Assembly: GCF_963966145.1 (NCBI RefSeq)
Contig: NC_091046.1
Coordinates: 33,604,001 to 33,668,000, forward strand
Reading direction: 5' to 3'
Origin: Tenebrio molitor
Taxonomy: Eukaryota > Arthropoda > Insecta > Coleoptera > Tenebrionidae
DNA length: 64,000 nt
Shown here: piece after piece, positions 11,340-22,728 of the stretch
Numbering within the stretch: the stretch's first letter is position 1
How the letters are laid out: the number at the start of each line of letters is the position of its first letter
Position numbers and translations under genes: made by a program
Notes under the pieces: generated by a model
Told to the model about the DNA's origin: nothing
What the model saw: only the letters and a program-made list of their open reading frames with translations
Database searches by the model: none

Positions 11340-12381
11340 ATACCGAGTGACTATAAATGATTGAGAGAAAATAGTGGATTGGCAACACTGATGCAGTTGG
11401 TAGTGCACGTCTTCTCGTGCATCATCTGTCAGTCATTTCTATTTATGTTAGGTTAAGTCACGAAGTACACTTCTATTCAAAAAAAAAGCGTACAGTAGTG
11501 AGCACAATTTTGGCTAGATTGCCATATTGTAAACCTATCCTTTAATTGTTGTCACTTAGGAACCTGTAACAAAACCCATGCTGATAGCTGGATTTTATCG
11601 ATGTATTTTTCAGAGATTTTAATGTGTAAATGTTTTGCCTTATTTATTAGGCAATTACTGAATTACTACAAACACAACTCAAACCTTTATTCGTAAATTT
11701 ATAGAAAAAGGCAACTCTCAACAATCTAACAACAATTTAAAAATTTATAAAAAGCAATTTTCACACATTTGACATACATACAAAATGTCAGTAATACCGT
11801 GATACGTTTTCTTGGAAACGATTAATTAATTTTATCTTACAGGTGGAGTTTTTGAGCTACCTTAGACCATTGTTTTCGGTGACAGAAGTCAAATTTTAAT
11901 CACAAGTGAGATAAAGTACTCACTAGTGAGTTAATTTGACAGTTGCCATTTAACTTGACATAAATCACTCACAAGTGACTAAATTTGACAGCTGTCATTT
12001 TACTTGAATGAAACTGCATTTCTTGGATTTTTGCAATAGTTGCACCTGTAAGATAAAACGTCGTATATCACACGTGATCGAAATGCCATTATGAAACTTG
12101 TGAGAAGTGTCCCACTCGTGCACAAGCGCACTCGACGGTCAAAATTCTCACTCTTGTATAATGATGCATTTCTATCACTTATAATATAATATACTATTAT
12201 CCCCATTTACATTAGCTCTCAATACGTGTACGCTTTTTTTTAATAGAAGTGTACATTGTCGATTTAAATTTTTTTGAGTTTTTTTCAGTTTTAAAAATTA
12301 CGTGTGTCATGCCAACTAAAGATTTCAAATGTGTCACCAACATAACAAAATAATTTTCAATCATTTATAGTCACTTAGTAT
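11340..12381. mobile_element. Three concentric TIR elements
   Basis: Outer ends ATACCGAGTGACTATAAATG (11340) and the inverted match ending at 12381. Middle pair GTACACTTCTATT..AGCGTAC (11465-11492) against GTACGC..AATAGAAGTGTAC (12228-12254). Inner pair TTTTATCTTACAGGTG (11830-11845) against CACCTGTAAGATAAAA (12043-12058), a perfect 16-bp match. The inner segment also repeats CACTCACAAGTGAC-like motifs and TGACAGCTGTCA. Concentric ends suggest successive insertions or one element with layered subterminal repeats. No coding sequence. Confidence 0.6.
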
Positions 12382-12436
12382 ATTACACAAGAACTTCAAA
12401 ACTATGACAAATTACTAATTAATACAAAATCAAACA

Positions 12437-13800
12437 TTATAAATGCTTTGAAGAAAATTCCACCACAGCTTTAAGTAAAAAAGAACCATATCGAGGGTCA
12501 TTGATATTGTTAATTTTGTATCTGTTCCAATATTTTAAAAACTCCCGATGTACAGATTCTCCTGGTTGTTCCGACCATAAACCTCTATTCAAATGTTTTA
12601 CACAATCTTCTAGATGGTTCATAGTTATATTAACTTTCAAGGTTTCTGAAATTCCAGTTGCTTTGAATGTTTTTTTCAAATTTTCCACATCTTTGAGAGC
12701 CATGCCAACTTTTCTGGTAGAAAAACAGTCATCCACAATCTTGTTCATCGCTTTTAGTGCTGAAATAAATGGTACAACTTGCAATTGATGGTCACCACAG
12801 ACATCAACGTTTAAAAGATGATCCGATTCTTTTAAAAGTATTCGGCAGGCATTTCCTTCGAAAATTTCCCCTTGGTAGCTCTTAGCTATCAGCCCCAATT
12901 GTTTTGGCCAATTTAGTACCTTTTCTCTGCCCACGAGGGGAACCAGCCCTCTCCAAAACATATGATTGACGAAGCCTTGTAAAATATGCAGCTCTGGAAC
13001 GACACATTTTTCTATTATTTGGGTATCATCATCCTCTTCAAATAATGGTAAATTTACTACACTGAAACATTCTCTAGAAAATTTCTTGTTTTTAGCACAC
13101 GGCGAAAATTTCCAATAATTTTTCCGTAGATCGCCGTAAGTTCTTAAATCTTCCTTCACATTATAATTATTGTCGAAGACAGCTTTTCCGTGATTCAATC
13201 TTAAATTCCTCAACGGTACATAACAATAAGGACATGGGTATGATGCTGTAGCTGTCTGCATACCATTGACGATGTCTGTAATTTTGAGGTCTGATACGAA
13301 TTTGAATGAGATTTTATTAATCTGGGTCAAATCAAGTAGAAGTTTAATGTTTTCATACGTTGCATAGAATTATAAGTCTGTGTACTCCACCTAACTTCCC
13401 TTTATTTGCTTGCTGATCCACCACCCTCTGAATATAAGGACCTTTTCCTTTTTGTTTGCAACATGTCTAGTTCTTCCTTTTCTTCAATTTCGTTAGTTTG
13501 TAATAAGCCTCTGTCCAATTCAGGTGAATAATTTTCGGGAAAAATGCTTAAGCAAATTTTTAAAAAACCTTAGCCACCGTCTGCCATTAGTTTAATTTCT
13601 GGTTTTCCAATTTCTTTCCGTTTATCAACTACAGCTTTTACTAGTTCTTCAGCATCCGCCCAGATAACTGATCTCGTTTCCTTGCACTCGCCGCCAACAT
13701 CAAACTCTAACACTTTTTCTTTACATAGAGCCGCTAAAAGTTTATAGAATAAACCCACTCTCCATTCTGCAGGGTACCATTTCGGTGATACGACATCACA
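12437..13800 (-). pseudogene. Transposase-like protein of an unrecognised family
   Basis: The main frame (12437-13330, 297 codons) contains SYPCPYCYVPL, a C-x2-C pair, followed by KEDLRTYGDLRKNYWKF, PELHILQGFVNHMFWRGLVP, KSYQGEIFEGNACRILLKE and SEQPGESVHREFLKYW. An upstream piece (13570-13758) ends KPEIKLMADGG and continues past a stop. I recall a family of repeated uncharacterised invertebrate proteins with this pattern, but cannot name it. The acidic residues in LMADGG, KFVSDLK and GESVHREF are plausible catalytic D, D and E of an RNase H-like transposase; that is inference. At least one stop and one frame change break it. Long open frames at repeat density and a neighbouring hairpin module support mobile origin. 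Confidence 0.55.
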
Positions 13801-13910
13801 ATGAAGGTGTTTTGCTCTAGCGATAAAACCATTGCGGTTGACTGAAAAGATTGCTTATTACTTACTGTAAATGTACAAAAATAAATGTCTTACCTTCGCT
13901 ACTTCGTAAC

Positions 13911-14268
13911 TTGTTTTATGTACCAAGGGCATTATGAAGATGTTTATGTTCGAGGGCAACCAGTTTAAAAGGTCGAGAGCCACCAGGCCCGAGAGTTTTT
14001 AAGGTGCCCGAGAGCATAAACATCGAGTAATGCCCGTGGTGCATACAACGTTTTATGTTTCACTGCATTTGAATTCGTGAAAATTTAAAAAATTTATAAA
14101 TTGTGAACTAAATTTCCTAGTTTGCGGTGGCTCGTATCTATGACGACTTGTTTGAGCGGACGTAATAAGCGGGCATTATGATTTATACGCCCTAGGGCAT
14201 TATAGCCTACTTAATATATCTCGTTGTCAAGGTATAAAAAACAAATAATGATTCAGTGAAACATAAAA
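13911..14268. mobile_element. Composite hairpin + TIR module (family 1)
   Basis: Hairpin 13911-14048: left arm TGTACCAAGGGCATTATG and GATGTTTATG pair with CATAAACATC and AGTAATGCCCGTGGTGCATA. It is followed directly by a segment bounded by TTTTATGTTTCACTG (14051-14065) and its exact inverse CAGTGAAACATAAAA (14254-14268). Same layout as the modules near 21, 23, 24, 46, 49 and 60 kb, though the sequence differs. Non-coding. Confidence 0.6.
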
Positions 14269-14679
14269 AAATATAGAGCCGCACAATTCCACAGGACTCT
14301 TGATATATGTTCTTTTATAGACACTGTACATACATAAAAAAAAATGTAACCATGACAACTACATACGGTATTTTAGTTACCAATAGGTTGCAATAGCGTT
14401 GCTGCCATTTTCATTTTCACTTTCTGAGTTTTTTTCTTTAACTGAAAACTGCAGAACAGTTTTTGGTACAAAATCGGGGTCTATGTTATGCTATGCTATA
14501 GTACTAAAACGCCTGTCCGTCCTTTTTGACACACCCGATATAAAAATTAAAGTTACAAGCAGAAAAATTACTTATCCCTATAATTCCCGACTCGAGTCGC
14601 TGACGTGGAAGGTTCGACTAAGTTAGAAATGTTATCAGTTTTATTTCCCGATTTATCCAAGGGTTTTAGGTTGGGCATT

Positions 14680-15456
14680 TCATTCCAAGTCGATGTAATG
14701 GTTCATATGTTTTTTTGCGGAAGCTTGAATTTTATTCGAAATTACAGTCTTGTTATTTTTGCAGTCTTCAATATAACCTTCTGCTACATTGCTACTTTTC
14801 CAACCACCGTGTCGCTTCATTAGAGTTGTATCACCTCCTGCATTTTCTAGAAGTGTAGCAGAGCTTCTTTTGAAGCAATTCCCAGTATACTCTTTAGGGC
14901 TTTTTTTCTTAAGCCATTTCGCAATTAAGCTTAGTATTTCTCCACATTTTAATTGTAGCATTTTCTTTTGGCGTACCTTAAGAAAGGTCGTTCACTTGAC
15001 GCGTTTGATGGACGCAAACTTTGGTATTTTGTAATAAATTTTATATTATCTACTTTGGAGACGGTAAAAATTCTCTCAGAATGGGTTTTTGAATCCGGCA
15101 CCGTCAGAATCAGTATTGAATCTTTATCTTCAACATCTGATACCTTCATTTTCAATAATTCATCTCGCCTAAGAGCACCAGCGATCACTAAACTCAATAC
15201 CGTCTACAAAAAAAGACAAATAGTAGCTCAAGTTATAAGTAAAAAGTTACTATACCTTTATTAGTAAAAAGTTATCGTTATCTGCCACTTTCAAAAATTC
15301 GTTGATATCTTTATCGATGAAAACCTTCGATTTTTTTCTTCTGTATCCTGACCTAACATTCTCAAGCTCCAAAAACCTTTGCTTTGCGCACTTAATAAAA
15401 AAATTACTATTTCGTGTTCCTGTGGAAATACATAACTTTTTTTTTTTGTTCAACAC
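14680..15456 (-). pseudogene. Crypton-like tyrosine recombinase with an intron
   Basis: Minus strand. The first part reads SGYRRKKSKVFIDKDINEFL; a 52-bp gt-ag intron (15204-15255) joins LLIK to TVLSLVIAGALRRDELLKM, the first catalytic Arg region. ILTVPDSKTHSERIF follows, and then, after a frame change near 14955, YTGNCFKRSSATLLENAGG, KRHGGWKSSNVAEGYIED. The R..HxxR..H..Y layout is that of tyrosine recombinases; here the box normally reading H-x-F-R-R is CFKR, so the conserved His is Cys, while KRHGGW and the terminal Tyr are kept. Catalysis of a Crypton-type excision/integration would need these residues, and with the frameshift it is inactive. Related pieces lie at 16944-17250, 23895-24605 and 45097-45727. 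Confidence 0.7.
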
Positions 15457-15669
15457 TCAGAATTTGAGAATTTTCTCCTGTGTGAACGGATTTTGATAAA
15501 TGTCACAACTTGTCAAAACGAAACGTCAAGCCAATTTTAAAGATTTTAAGCGATTTGGAGCCTTAAGGGGCTCGTCAAACAAAACAACGTTGGATTCAAC
15601 TCGTTCGTGTGTAAATTAGGCTATTTTTGGCATGAGTGGGCCAAGCCCACGAACTCGTTAAATAAACTA

Positions 15670-15921
15670 CAGGGTGAGCAACAATAACTGTTTCAGTTGG
15701 CAATAAAAAAATTTACATGAAATTTTCAAGACTGTGAATTGTACCTATTTCAGTTTGTTTTATTGACACTATTGACAGCTGGTATACATTTCATATTTAA
15801 ACGTCTTGGTTTTTGTATTCTTTTATTGATGAAATGGTTTTCTCGTTGGAACATGACATAAAAGTCACCAAAAGTCACCAGAATTTATTGCCAACTCAAT
15901 CACTAATTGTTGTTCACACGG
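15670..15921. mobile_element. Mariner-type MITE
   Basis: CAGGGTGAGCAACAATAACT at the left is matched inverted by GTTGTTCACACG at the right, with inner GTTGGCAATAAA/TTTATTGCCAAC arms. TA flanks at 15668-15669 and 15922-15923. About 38-bp imperfect TIRs. The open stretch MVFSLEHDIK near 15830 resembles the start of the parent transposase. Confidence 0.7.
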
Positions 15922-16131
15922 TACTATTCTCAATTACTTCAATTCAGTTGCGTACTGGAAATTTCGACCAAATTTACAATGCTTTATATCTCAAAAACAA
16001 AAAGACTTTTACTGGAAAAAATAGTTATTTGGCTGCGAAATCGTACTTTGACGAACTGAGAGAAAAATTGTCGCCGATGTCGCTTGCGGCAAGACGATCT
16101 CGAGGATGTCAAAGGATTTCGCAGCCAAGGG

Positions 16132-16521
16132 GTACTATGGCGGCCAAAAAATTTTGGCCGTCACTTTCTGTCATTTCAAAATAAGAAATGTAATCCATAC
16201 TTTATTGTCATTATGATTACCGTCTTGATTATGATTTGATTTTTTGGGTGGTAAATTTCAAAATTCGAAATTATTTTGTCATTTTCTACTACACAGAAGG
16301 TTTACCTCAGGTTATCTATGTACGACTGCTCTAATTTTGTTCATTCATGTCGGATTTTTGGAATATCTGAGCTTTAAACAGTTTAAATTGATTGACAGAA
16401 TAACAATATGCATGTCAAAATGACAAGAATTGAAAATGGGGTTACGGTTCCTAAAGATTTATTTACACTTTATGTAAATGTCAAGATAGTGACGGCTAAA
16501 ATTTTTTGGCCGCCATAGTAC
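16132..16521. mobile_element. MITE with GTACTATGGCGG ends (diverged member)
   Basis: About 34-bp TIRs with one mismatch, starting GTACTATGGCGGCCAAAAAA, itself containing an inner palindrome (GGCCAAAAAATTTTGGCC). The first 12 bases match the ends of the elements at 20103-20466 and 35194-35572, so they probably share a transposase. Interior non-coding. Confidence 0.8.
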
Positions 16522-16943
16522 ACACCATTTTGTGTGCAACTTAAAATTTGTAATTATAAAATGAACACGTAAAATTTCCTTCATTGTCAATAAAAATAAA
16601 ATGGGCATACATGTCGCCATGTTACTATAGAAACGACATAAATAAAACAATTCGTTTTGAAAAAATTTGTAGATGTGTCGGTAGAAAATTACGATGTTTC
16701 AGTTCCGTGTACTCATCCAGAGTTAAGAAACATTATAAATCGTGCAGTGGCTAATTTGATACCTGGAAATCTAAACGGCAGTAGGAAAAATGTTACAGTG
16801 ACTTTGAGACTGGTGTAACAAGAAGAATGTGAAAACCGTATCGTATAATGTTGTATTGGCTTACCTATTTATTGGAATTTATTTTTTGTGGAAGGTAAAT
16901 GTTAAGATCTGTTATGATAAGTTGTATCATCTGCTCTTTTTAG

Positions 16944-17250
16944 GTGATTTTAATCGTGGGAATATCAGGGGCCGTGCGAAGAGACAAATTAACCAAAATG
17001 TCTGTTGATGACAATCAGGATATGTTACTAGATATTTCTCTTTTTGATCGGTGAAATTGGTGAAAAATTAACCTAGTTTACACGTGTCTGTTGTATATAG
17101 ATCGATAATGGGGATCTTTCTTACCGATCTCTACCCTTTGAAGCGGCCCCATTTGAAATTAGCAGGAATTTCAAACCGGATGAAAATTCTGTACTAATAG
17201 TGGCCGTTCCTGACACAAAAACCGCAAATATGCGAATGGATATGTTGTAA
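16944..17250 (+). pseudogene. Tyrosine-recombinase (Crypton-like) exon remnants
   Basis: After a tract ending TTTTTAG, 16944-17050 reads VILIVGISGAVRRDKLTKMS, the same catalytic-Arg block as GALRRDELLKM in the 14680-15456 element. A second open piece, 17101-17250, contains VLIVAVPDTKT, matching ILTVPDSKT there, and stops at 17248-17250. The phases of the apparent gt-ag junction between them do not fit, so either the gene is broken or the intron differs. Opposite strand from the neighbouring copy. Confidence 0.5.
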
Positions 17251-18596
17251 TTGTGATAATAAATTATAAATATTAAAATTACTTTTACTTTTACGGCCGT
17301 CGTCAAGGCAACGGCTGCGAAATTCAATTTCGCGGCCTGTTCTACGCACGCGAAGACTCATTTCGCGTACGGTTGCACACAAGATGTATTTAACTTCTAT
17401 TAATCGACACCAACTACCGATTTTTTTTGGCATGCATTTCGAAGACACCTGTACTATTATTTAACTGTTATTAACTACAACCGATAACTGATGCTTTATT
17501 TGGTGGTTGGAAATATTAAACTCTTGAGTAGAAATTGATGAAGACGGGTCAGGTTGATATATCAGCAGTTTTCATTTGACTATCTAAAGAACTGGGTACG
17601 TAACTTTCTGTTATGGCACTTGACTTCCACTCTCCTAAACGTTTTAATTGCACCACATCTCCATTAACAAAAATGGCCTGTAAATGTTTCAACGTTTTGT
17701 AACTTTAAGTATTCTGCGATTTTCTTTGGAAATTTTGCAAAAGTTTATGAAAGATTGCTTCGTAATTCCAATTTTTATTCATTTGCGATGACGTCATTAT
17801 CTAGTAATTTCACGTATGTTTTTAAGCTGGGATCAGAAACAAATTTGAATTAATCGAAAACAACCGTTGTTAAATAAACGAAACTGGGATAACTACAAAA
17901 TATTGTTCCTACAATCGATGTAGAAAGTAGGTCTTTGCGCTTGCATTTGACAAGGCAAAGTTGACGTTTTCCGAGGACTGTCACTTTGTCGCTCACGCGC
18001 GAAAAAATTTACAAAACGCTCGCTCTTCGAATTTTTTGTTAAAATCAGATGTCCAGTGATTATGGTAACTAGGTATTACATTGATTTGGTTCAAATAAAA
18101 TAATATGTAGTAGTCATAGTTGCGATTGTAGGAAAAATCTTGTGTGTGTTGCGAGCGCAAATGTACATTGTCGATTTCGAGAAAATCTCTCAATCGACAA
18201 TGTATCACTTTGCGCGTTTAATACCCAAATAGCTATATAAGAAAATGAGTATTTAATGTTGTGTTGGGTGTAGGTATGTAGCGTAAAGTCTGGAACAGAT
18301 ATAGTCCAATTTTTACCCTTTTGCGATAACGTCATTATTTAGTAACTTCAAGTATGTTTGAGTTACGATCAGAAACAAATTTGAATTGATCATAAATAAC
18401 TATAATGTTTCAAATTTGTTGGCAATTGCTCCGAAAGGTTATGTTTGTAATCAATGTGATAAGTTGTAACCTTTCGACTTCCTTGACTTTTTCTCGATGA
18501 TTTTTTTTTCTCCCTCATTTGGTGTATTGTTGGTTGCCGCATTCTCTCGGATGTTATTTTTGCGGAAAAATACGAAACAAAAATAATGAGAAAGAA
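17251..18596. other. Non-coding region with a direct repeat and a hairpin
   Basis: A block of about 90 bp at 17787-17875 (TTGCGATGACGTCATTAT..CAGAAACAAATTTGAATT) recurs at about 18320-18410. A hairpin at about 18150-18220 pairs GCGCAAATGTACATTGTCGA with its diverged complement. No gene seen. Confidence 0.5.
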
Positions 18597-19896
18597 ATAT
18601 TTATGGATCCTACGTTGTGTTTTATTTTTCATTTTGTTTAATTAGGTTCTAACGAGAGGCCGTACCTTCGGAAGGTTTTTCCAAATAGAATTAACGATTG
18701 AGCACACTTCACTTAAATTTTATTTAACAAATCATCGAGTGTGGTGGTGTTTGGTACCAACAAATTATAGAAATAAATAAATGAATTTAATAACAGAAGT
18801 TGGTGGAAATTTGACCCAATGAAATTTGACTCTCGGCCCACGAATTGAGATCTGACTCATGAATAAATGACTAAGCTGGGCAAATATATGAGTTTATGGC
18901 GCGAACAGCATTATACGAGTTTGAGATGCGAACTATGTGATCCGATTTAGATTACAATTATTTCCCCAATTAAATTTAACCCGACGCGATGCCCTGGAAT
19001 CTCATAGATCACCCCGGTCTACTCCGGTGGTCGAAAATAAAAGGGAAAAAAGGTTCTAACAGGGCCAAAGGGTACCTCTCTTCACGTGTCAGCTGGCCTA
19101 GTTTGGTCGCTGGCCCCCTTGGGGGTGACGCGGCTAATTTTGTGCTCTTACGCCGGACCACAGCTTATTGAGTGCGACGGACACTGGCGGTAGCTTCCCG
19201 AACTCGAGAATCCAAGACATAAATAATGAATGGAAATGTTTTATAAATATTTATGGATCCTACGTTGTGTTTTATTTTTCATTTTGTTTAATTAGGTTCT
19301 AACGAGAGGCCGTACCTTCGGAAGGTTTTTCCAAATAGAATTAACGATTGAGCACACTTCACTTAAATTTTATTTAACAAATCATCGAGTGTGGTGGTGT
19401 TTGGTACCAACAAATTATAGAAATAAATAAATGAATTTAATAACAGAAGTTGGTGGAAATTTGACCCAATGAAATTTGACTCTCGGCCCACGAATTGAGA
19501 TCTGACTCATGAATAAATGACTAAGCTGGGCAAATATATGAGTTTATGGCGCGAACAGCATTATACGAGTTTGAGATGCGAACTATGTGATCCGATTTAG
19601 ATTACAATTATTTCCCCAATTAAATTTAACCCGACGCGATGCCCTGGAATCTCATAGATCACCCCGGTCTACTCCGGTGGTCGAAAATAAAAGGGAAAAA
19701 AGGTTCTAACTGGGCCAAAGGGTACCTCTCTTCACGTGTCAGCTGGCCTAGTGTGGTCGCTGGCCCCCTTGGGGGTGACGCAGCTAATTTTGTGCTCTTA
19801 CGCCGGACCACAGCTTATTGAGTGCGACGGACACTGGCGGTAGCTTCCCGAACTCGAGAATCCAAGACATAAATAATGAATGGAAATGTTTTATAA
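18597..19896. repeat. Exact-spacing 650-bp tandem duplication
   Basis: The unit beginning TTATGGATCCTACGTTGTG at 18601 repeats at 19251, a 650-bp offset held over the whole unit. I see only a few substitutions between copies (for example AACAGGGCC/AACTGGGCC and TAGTTTGG/TAGTGTGG). Each copy contains a 60-codon open frame that is probably not a gene, because no homology is seen. No TG..CA ends, so not obviously two LTRs. A recent duplication or a satellite dimer. Confidence 0.85.
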
Positions 19897-20102
19897 TAAT
19901 TGCATACTAGTTCCCCTTGACAAGAGCACGTTTCCCCAATCGGTAAATGCAAGAAGATCACATACTTCGCGGTAAAGAAATTAATATAAGATTCTAAAGA
20001 GTCACGTGGTCATCAAAGCTCAAAGAAAATAATATAATCTTTACTTTAGAACGATAAAGAACTAAATGCTGTTTGACTAATTAAATCGCGACTACAAATA
20101 AT

Positions 20103-20466
20103 GTACTATGGCGGACAATAAATTTAGGCCGGCCTGTCATTGAGTTGACATCAAAATGTGAAGCTGGCATTATGTTCAACTAACCCCATTTTCGATTTTT
20201 GTCATTCTTGTCATCGTGACAGCGATAATCAAAATTAAAATTGGGAAAAGAAGCGTGCACCAGAGAGAAGTGCTACTACAAATCAGTTATGCTAATGTGT
20301 CATGATCTGTAAGTTACGAGAAAGGCGAAGGAAACGCCAAACAGCTTGAAAACCTTCAGTCTGACAAACTGACACATCAGTCATAATGACAATAAATGGT
20401 CGCTTGCATTGACTTTTTTGAAATGTCAGAAATTTGCCGGCCTAAATTTATTGTCCGCCATAGTAC
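20103..20466. mobile_element. MITE, GTACTATGGCGGACAATAAA family, copy 1
   Basis: TIRs of about 30 bp (GTACTATGGCGGACAATAAA onward and the inverse ending CCATAGTAC). Nearly identical to 35194-35572 over its full length; the other copy has an extra ACCAGAGAAGCGTGC duplication. Non-coding. Confidence 0.9.
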
Positions 20467-20469
20467 AAG

Positions 20470-20760
20470 AATTAGAGAAATAATTTACCTTGTGAATGTA
20501 AAGAACGTGGTCACAAAATGGCTGCTGGAAGTACTGAACGTACCTCCGGCTACTTTGGAGATCAAACCCCGAGTGAATCAAAAAAGCCTTGTTTCCCGTC
20601 CCGCAATCGGTTTTATCATTTCTGGCGCACCCCCCTTTCGCAACCCCTACTTGACCAAAGTGACCAATCAGCTCGGTTCTACTTTACGCCGACCGCGACA
20701 CCCTTTCGATATCTCTAGAACTTTTGAAATTACAGTTTCCGTTTTTCCACCATCATTTTA
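20470..20760. other. GC-balanced stretch, possible exon or promoter, unassigned
   Basis: Higher GC than its surroundings, with a CCAATCAG box and an open frame starting ACAAAATGGCTGCTGG at about 20513. It could be an old first exon or promoter of a host or mobile gene. No homology recognised. Confidence 0.25.
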
Positions 20761-20799
20761 AATGTTTAAATTTAGACTTTTGTTAGGACCAGACCGAAT

Positions 20800-20997
20800 G
20801 TACATAATTTGTTGGTGAATTAGAACTCTGAAAAAGAACACTAAATTACTGACTCTATACAATAATAAACCTCAACATCAAGAAACAAACACAATCTAAA
20901 AAATGGAACAAACAGAATTAACAGGAACACTGAATTACCGACTCTATACAATAACAAAAATCAGCACCAAGAATCAAACATAATTAAAATGAAATAA
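20800..20997. repeat. Degenerate direct repeats interrupted by a hairpin module
   Basis: An approximately 80-bp unit (AACACTAAATTACTGACTC..) is present twice, followed by short AATTAAAATGAAA-type units that continue at 21392-21485. The module at 20998-21391 splits this array. Confidence 0.6.
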
Positions 20998-21391
20998 TAG
21001 TATATTATACGCCAAGGTAGAGAAGACATTTTTTTAAGCCGAGGGAATAAAGAAGCGAGGCTTAAAATTGTCTTCTCTAGCGTGGTTTATATACTATTTT
21101 TTTCACTACTAGATCCGTTAAAACCCTTTCTAATAATAATTATTAATTAAATTTGTTTGTCCGATGCGACGATCCGAGTTCTCATTTTTCAACGGTTGCT
21201 ATGAAAATTGAAAATCGTCTGTCTACGTTAACCAATAAAATCAAAGAAAATCTTTCGTTGCCAGGTGACGGCTGTTCATTATTGACCTTGGTTAATAATG
21301 AAAATTATTATTAACCTTGGGAGAGAAATTCTACTTCTGGGGTCGGTTCGAGAGTCAATAATGACGCCTTCTGAGACTAGTAGTGAAAAAA
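20998..21391. mobile_element. Composite hairpin + TIR module (family 2, copy A)
   Basis: Hairpin 20998-21095 bounded by TAGTATATTATACGCC and GCGTGGTTTATATACT, with inner arms GTAGAGAAGAC/GTCTTCTCTA. Directly followed by a segment with ends TTTTTTCACTACTAG and CTAGTAGTGAAAAAA. The segment is about 290 bp and carries GTTGCCAGGTGAC (21257-21269). Inserted in the minisatellite described at 20800-20997. Confidence 0.7.
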
Positions 21392-21564
21392 CATAATTAA
21401 AATCAGACAAACAGAATTAAAATGAAACAAACATAATTAAAATGAAAGAATTACAATGAAACAAACAGAATTACAATGAAACAAATTAACCTTATTTTGA
21501 AACCTAAATTGGGCTTGCAACGCTGTTACGTAATTGTCATGTCATGCAATTAAATTCCGTATAA

Positions 21565-21968
21565 TAGTATATTATATACCAAGGTGGAGAAGTTCATGAT
21601 TATAGCCAGAGCGCCGAGGGTTGTAAGGCGCGAAGGCTATAAGGGACTTCTCCACCGTGGTTTATACACTATTTTTTCACTACTAGATACGTTAAAACCC
21701 TTTCTGATAACAATTATTAATCAAATTATTTTGTCGGATGCGACGGGTCCGAGTTGTCATTTCTTGACAGTTGGTATGAAAATCGTCTACGTTAGCCAAT
21801 GAAATAGACGACAAACGTTCGTTGCTAGGTGACGGTTGTTCCATTATTCACCACTGGTTAATAATGAAAAATTATTTACCTGTCACTGGGCCAACGTAGA
21901 AAAACGAAACTTCTCAGTGTTCTATGACAACCGATAACGCTAGACTTTATTACTAGTAGTGAAAAAAA
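21565..21968. mobile_element. Composite hairpin + TIR module (family 2, copy B)
   Basis: Hairpin 21565-21670 (TAGTATATTATATACCAAGG..ACCGTGGTTTATACACT; inner arms GGTGGAGAAGT/ACTTCTCCACC and TATAGCC/GGCTATA) then a segment with the same TTTTTTCACTACTAG/CTAGTAGTGAAAAAA ends as copy A. The hairpin loop differs from copy A although the ends are shared. Contains GTTGCTAGGTGAC (21821-21833). Confidence 0.7.
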
Positions 21969-22134
21969 TATATTTATTTGTTCCCTACTTGTAAACATCA
22001 GTTTATCAAGTCACTGTATTCACCTTGAAAATGTCTCTTAACTGGCTAGCATGGAAAATTATACTAGCAAGCATGTAAAATTTTACTGGCTAGCCAGTAC
22101 TACTCTATTATTTGTTTACGCTTCCACTGCTATA

Positions 22135-22720
22135 CAGGGTGTTTTCGAAGTTGAGCCGTTCCTTGGAAACAGGAGGTACTATACATTATTCTTAAGAATT
22201 TTAGCCTAAATCTTCTTAGTAAAATGTTTGTATTAACGGAGATAATTGATTGTATATTTTTATTGTTTTCTAAAATTTTGAGTCCGGTCCTGTCTATTTC
22301 TCCGCTGTACTAGATTAATAACTGACGTGGTCCAGGATGGTGTCTTTCGGGAAATCGCTCTGCGTACTCTGTGGATGCCGCAGCTGCATTCTGATAACGT
22401 GATAACATTGCCCATACATTAGCAACATATCTCCGAGCTCATTATTTTCGTAATAATAAAGCCATTCCGACTAATTAGATGACAACTCTGACAGTATTTT
22501 TGATTAACGTCCATGCTCATTTGATTTTTTTTTGTCAATTCTAATTTCTAACAAATCAGCGCAAATTTGAGCAGGACCGGTTTCAAAAATTTCAGAAAAA
22601 TTAACTTATTGTATCTTCATTGCCGTACACATTTTACTAAGGTGATTTTGGCTAAAACTCTTTAGAACAACGCATACTATCACATGTTAAAAGGAACGCC
22701 TCAACTTCGCAAACACCCTG
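22135..22720. mobile_element. Mariner-type MITE, full copy
   Basis: Starts CAGGGTGTTTTCGAAGTTGA and ends TCAACTTCGCAAACACCCTG, flanked by TA. Inverted similarity reaches about 130 bp inward. The left half is repeated inverted at 31396-31664 and a weaker relative lies near 36350-36750. Confidence 0.85.
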
Positions 22721-22728
22721 TATATTAC

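Noticed and set aside
16680..16818. Terminal exon-like frame DVSVENYDVSVPCTHPE on +
   Set aside because: Open for about 49 codons after TTTGTAG, but no family recognised and no linked exons; kept out of the list.
18989..19821. Two 60-codon frames in the tandem duplication
   Set aside because: Identical because the DNA is duplicated; no homology or codon signal.
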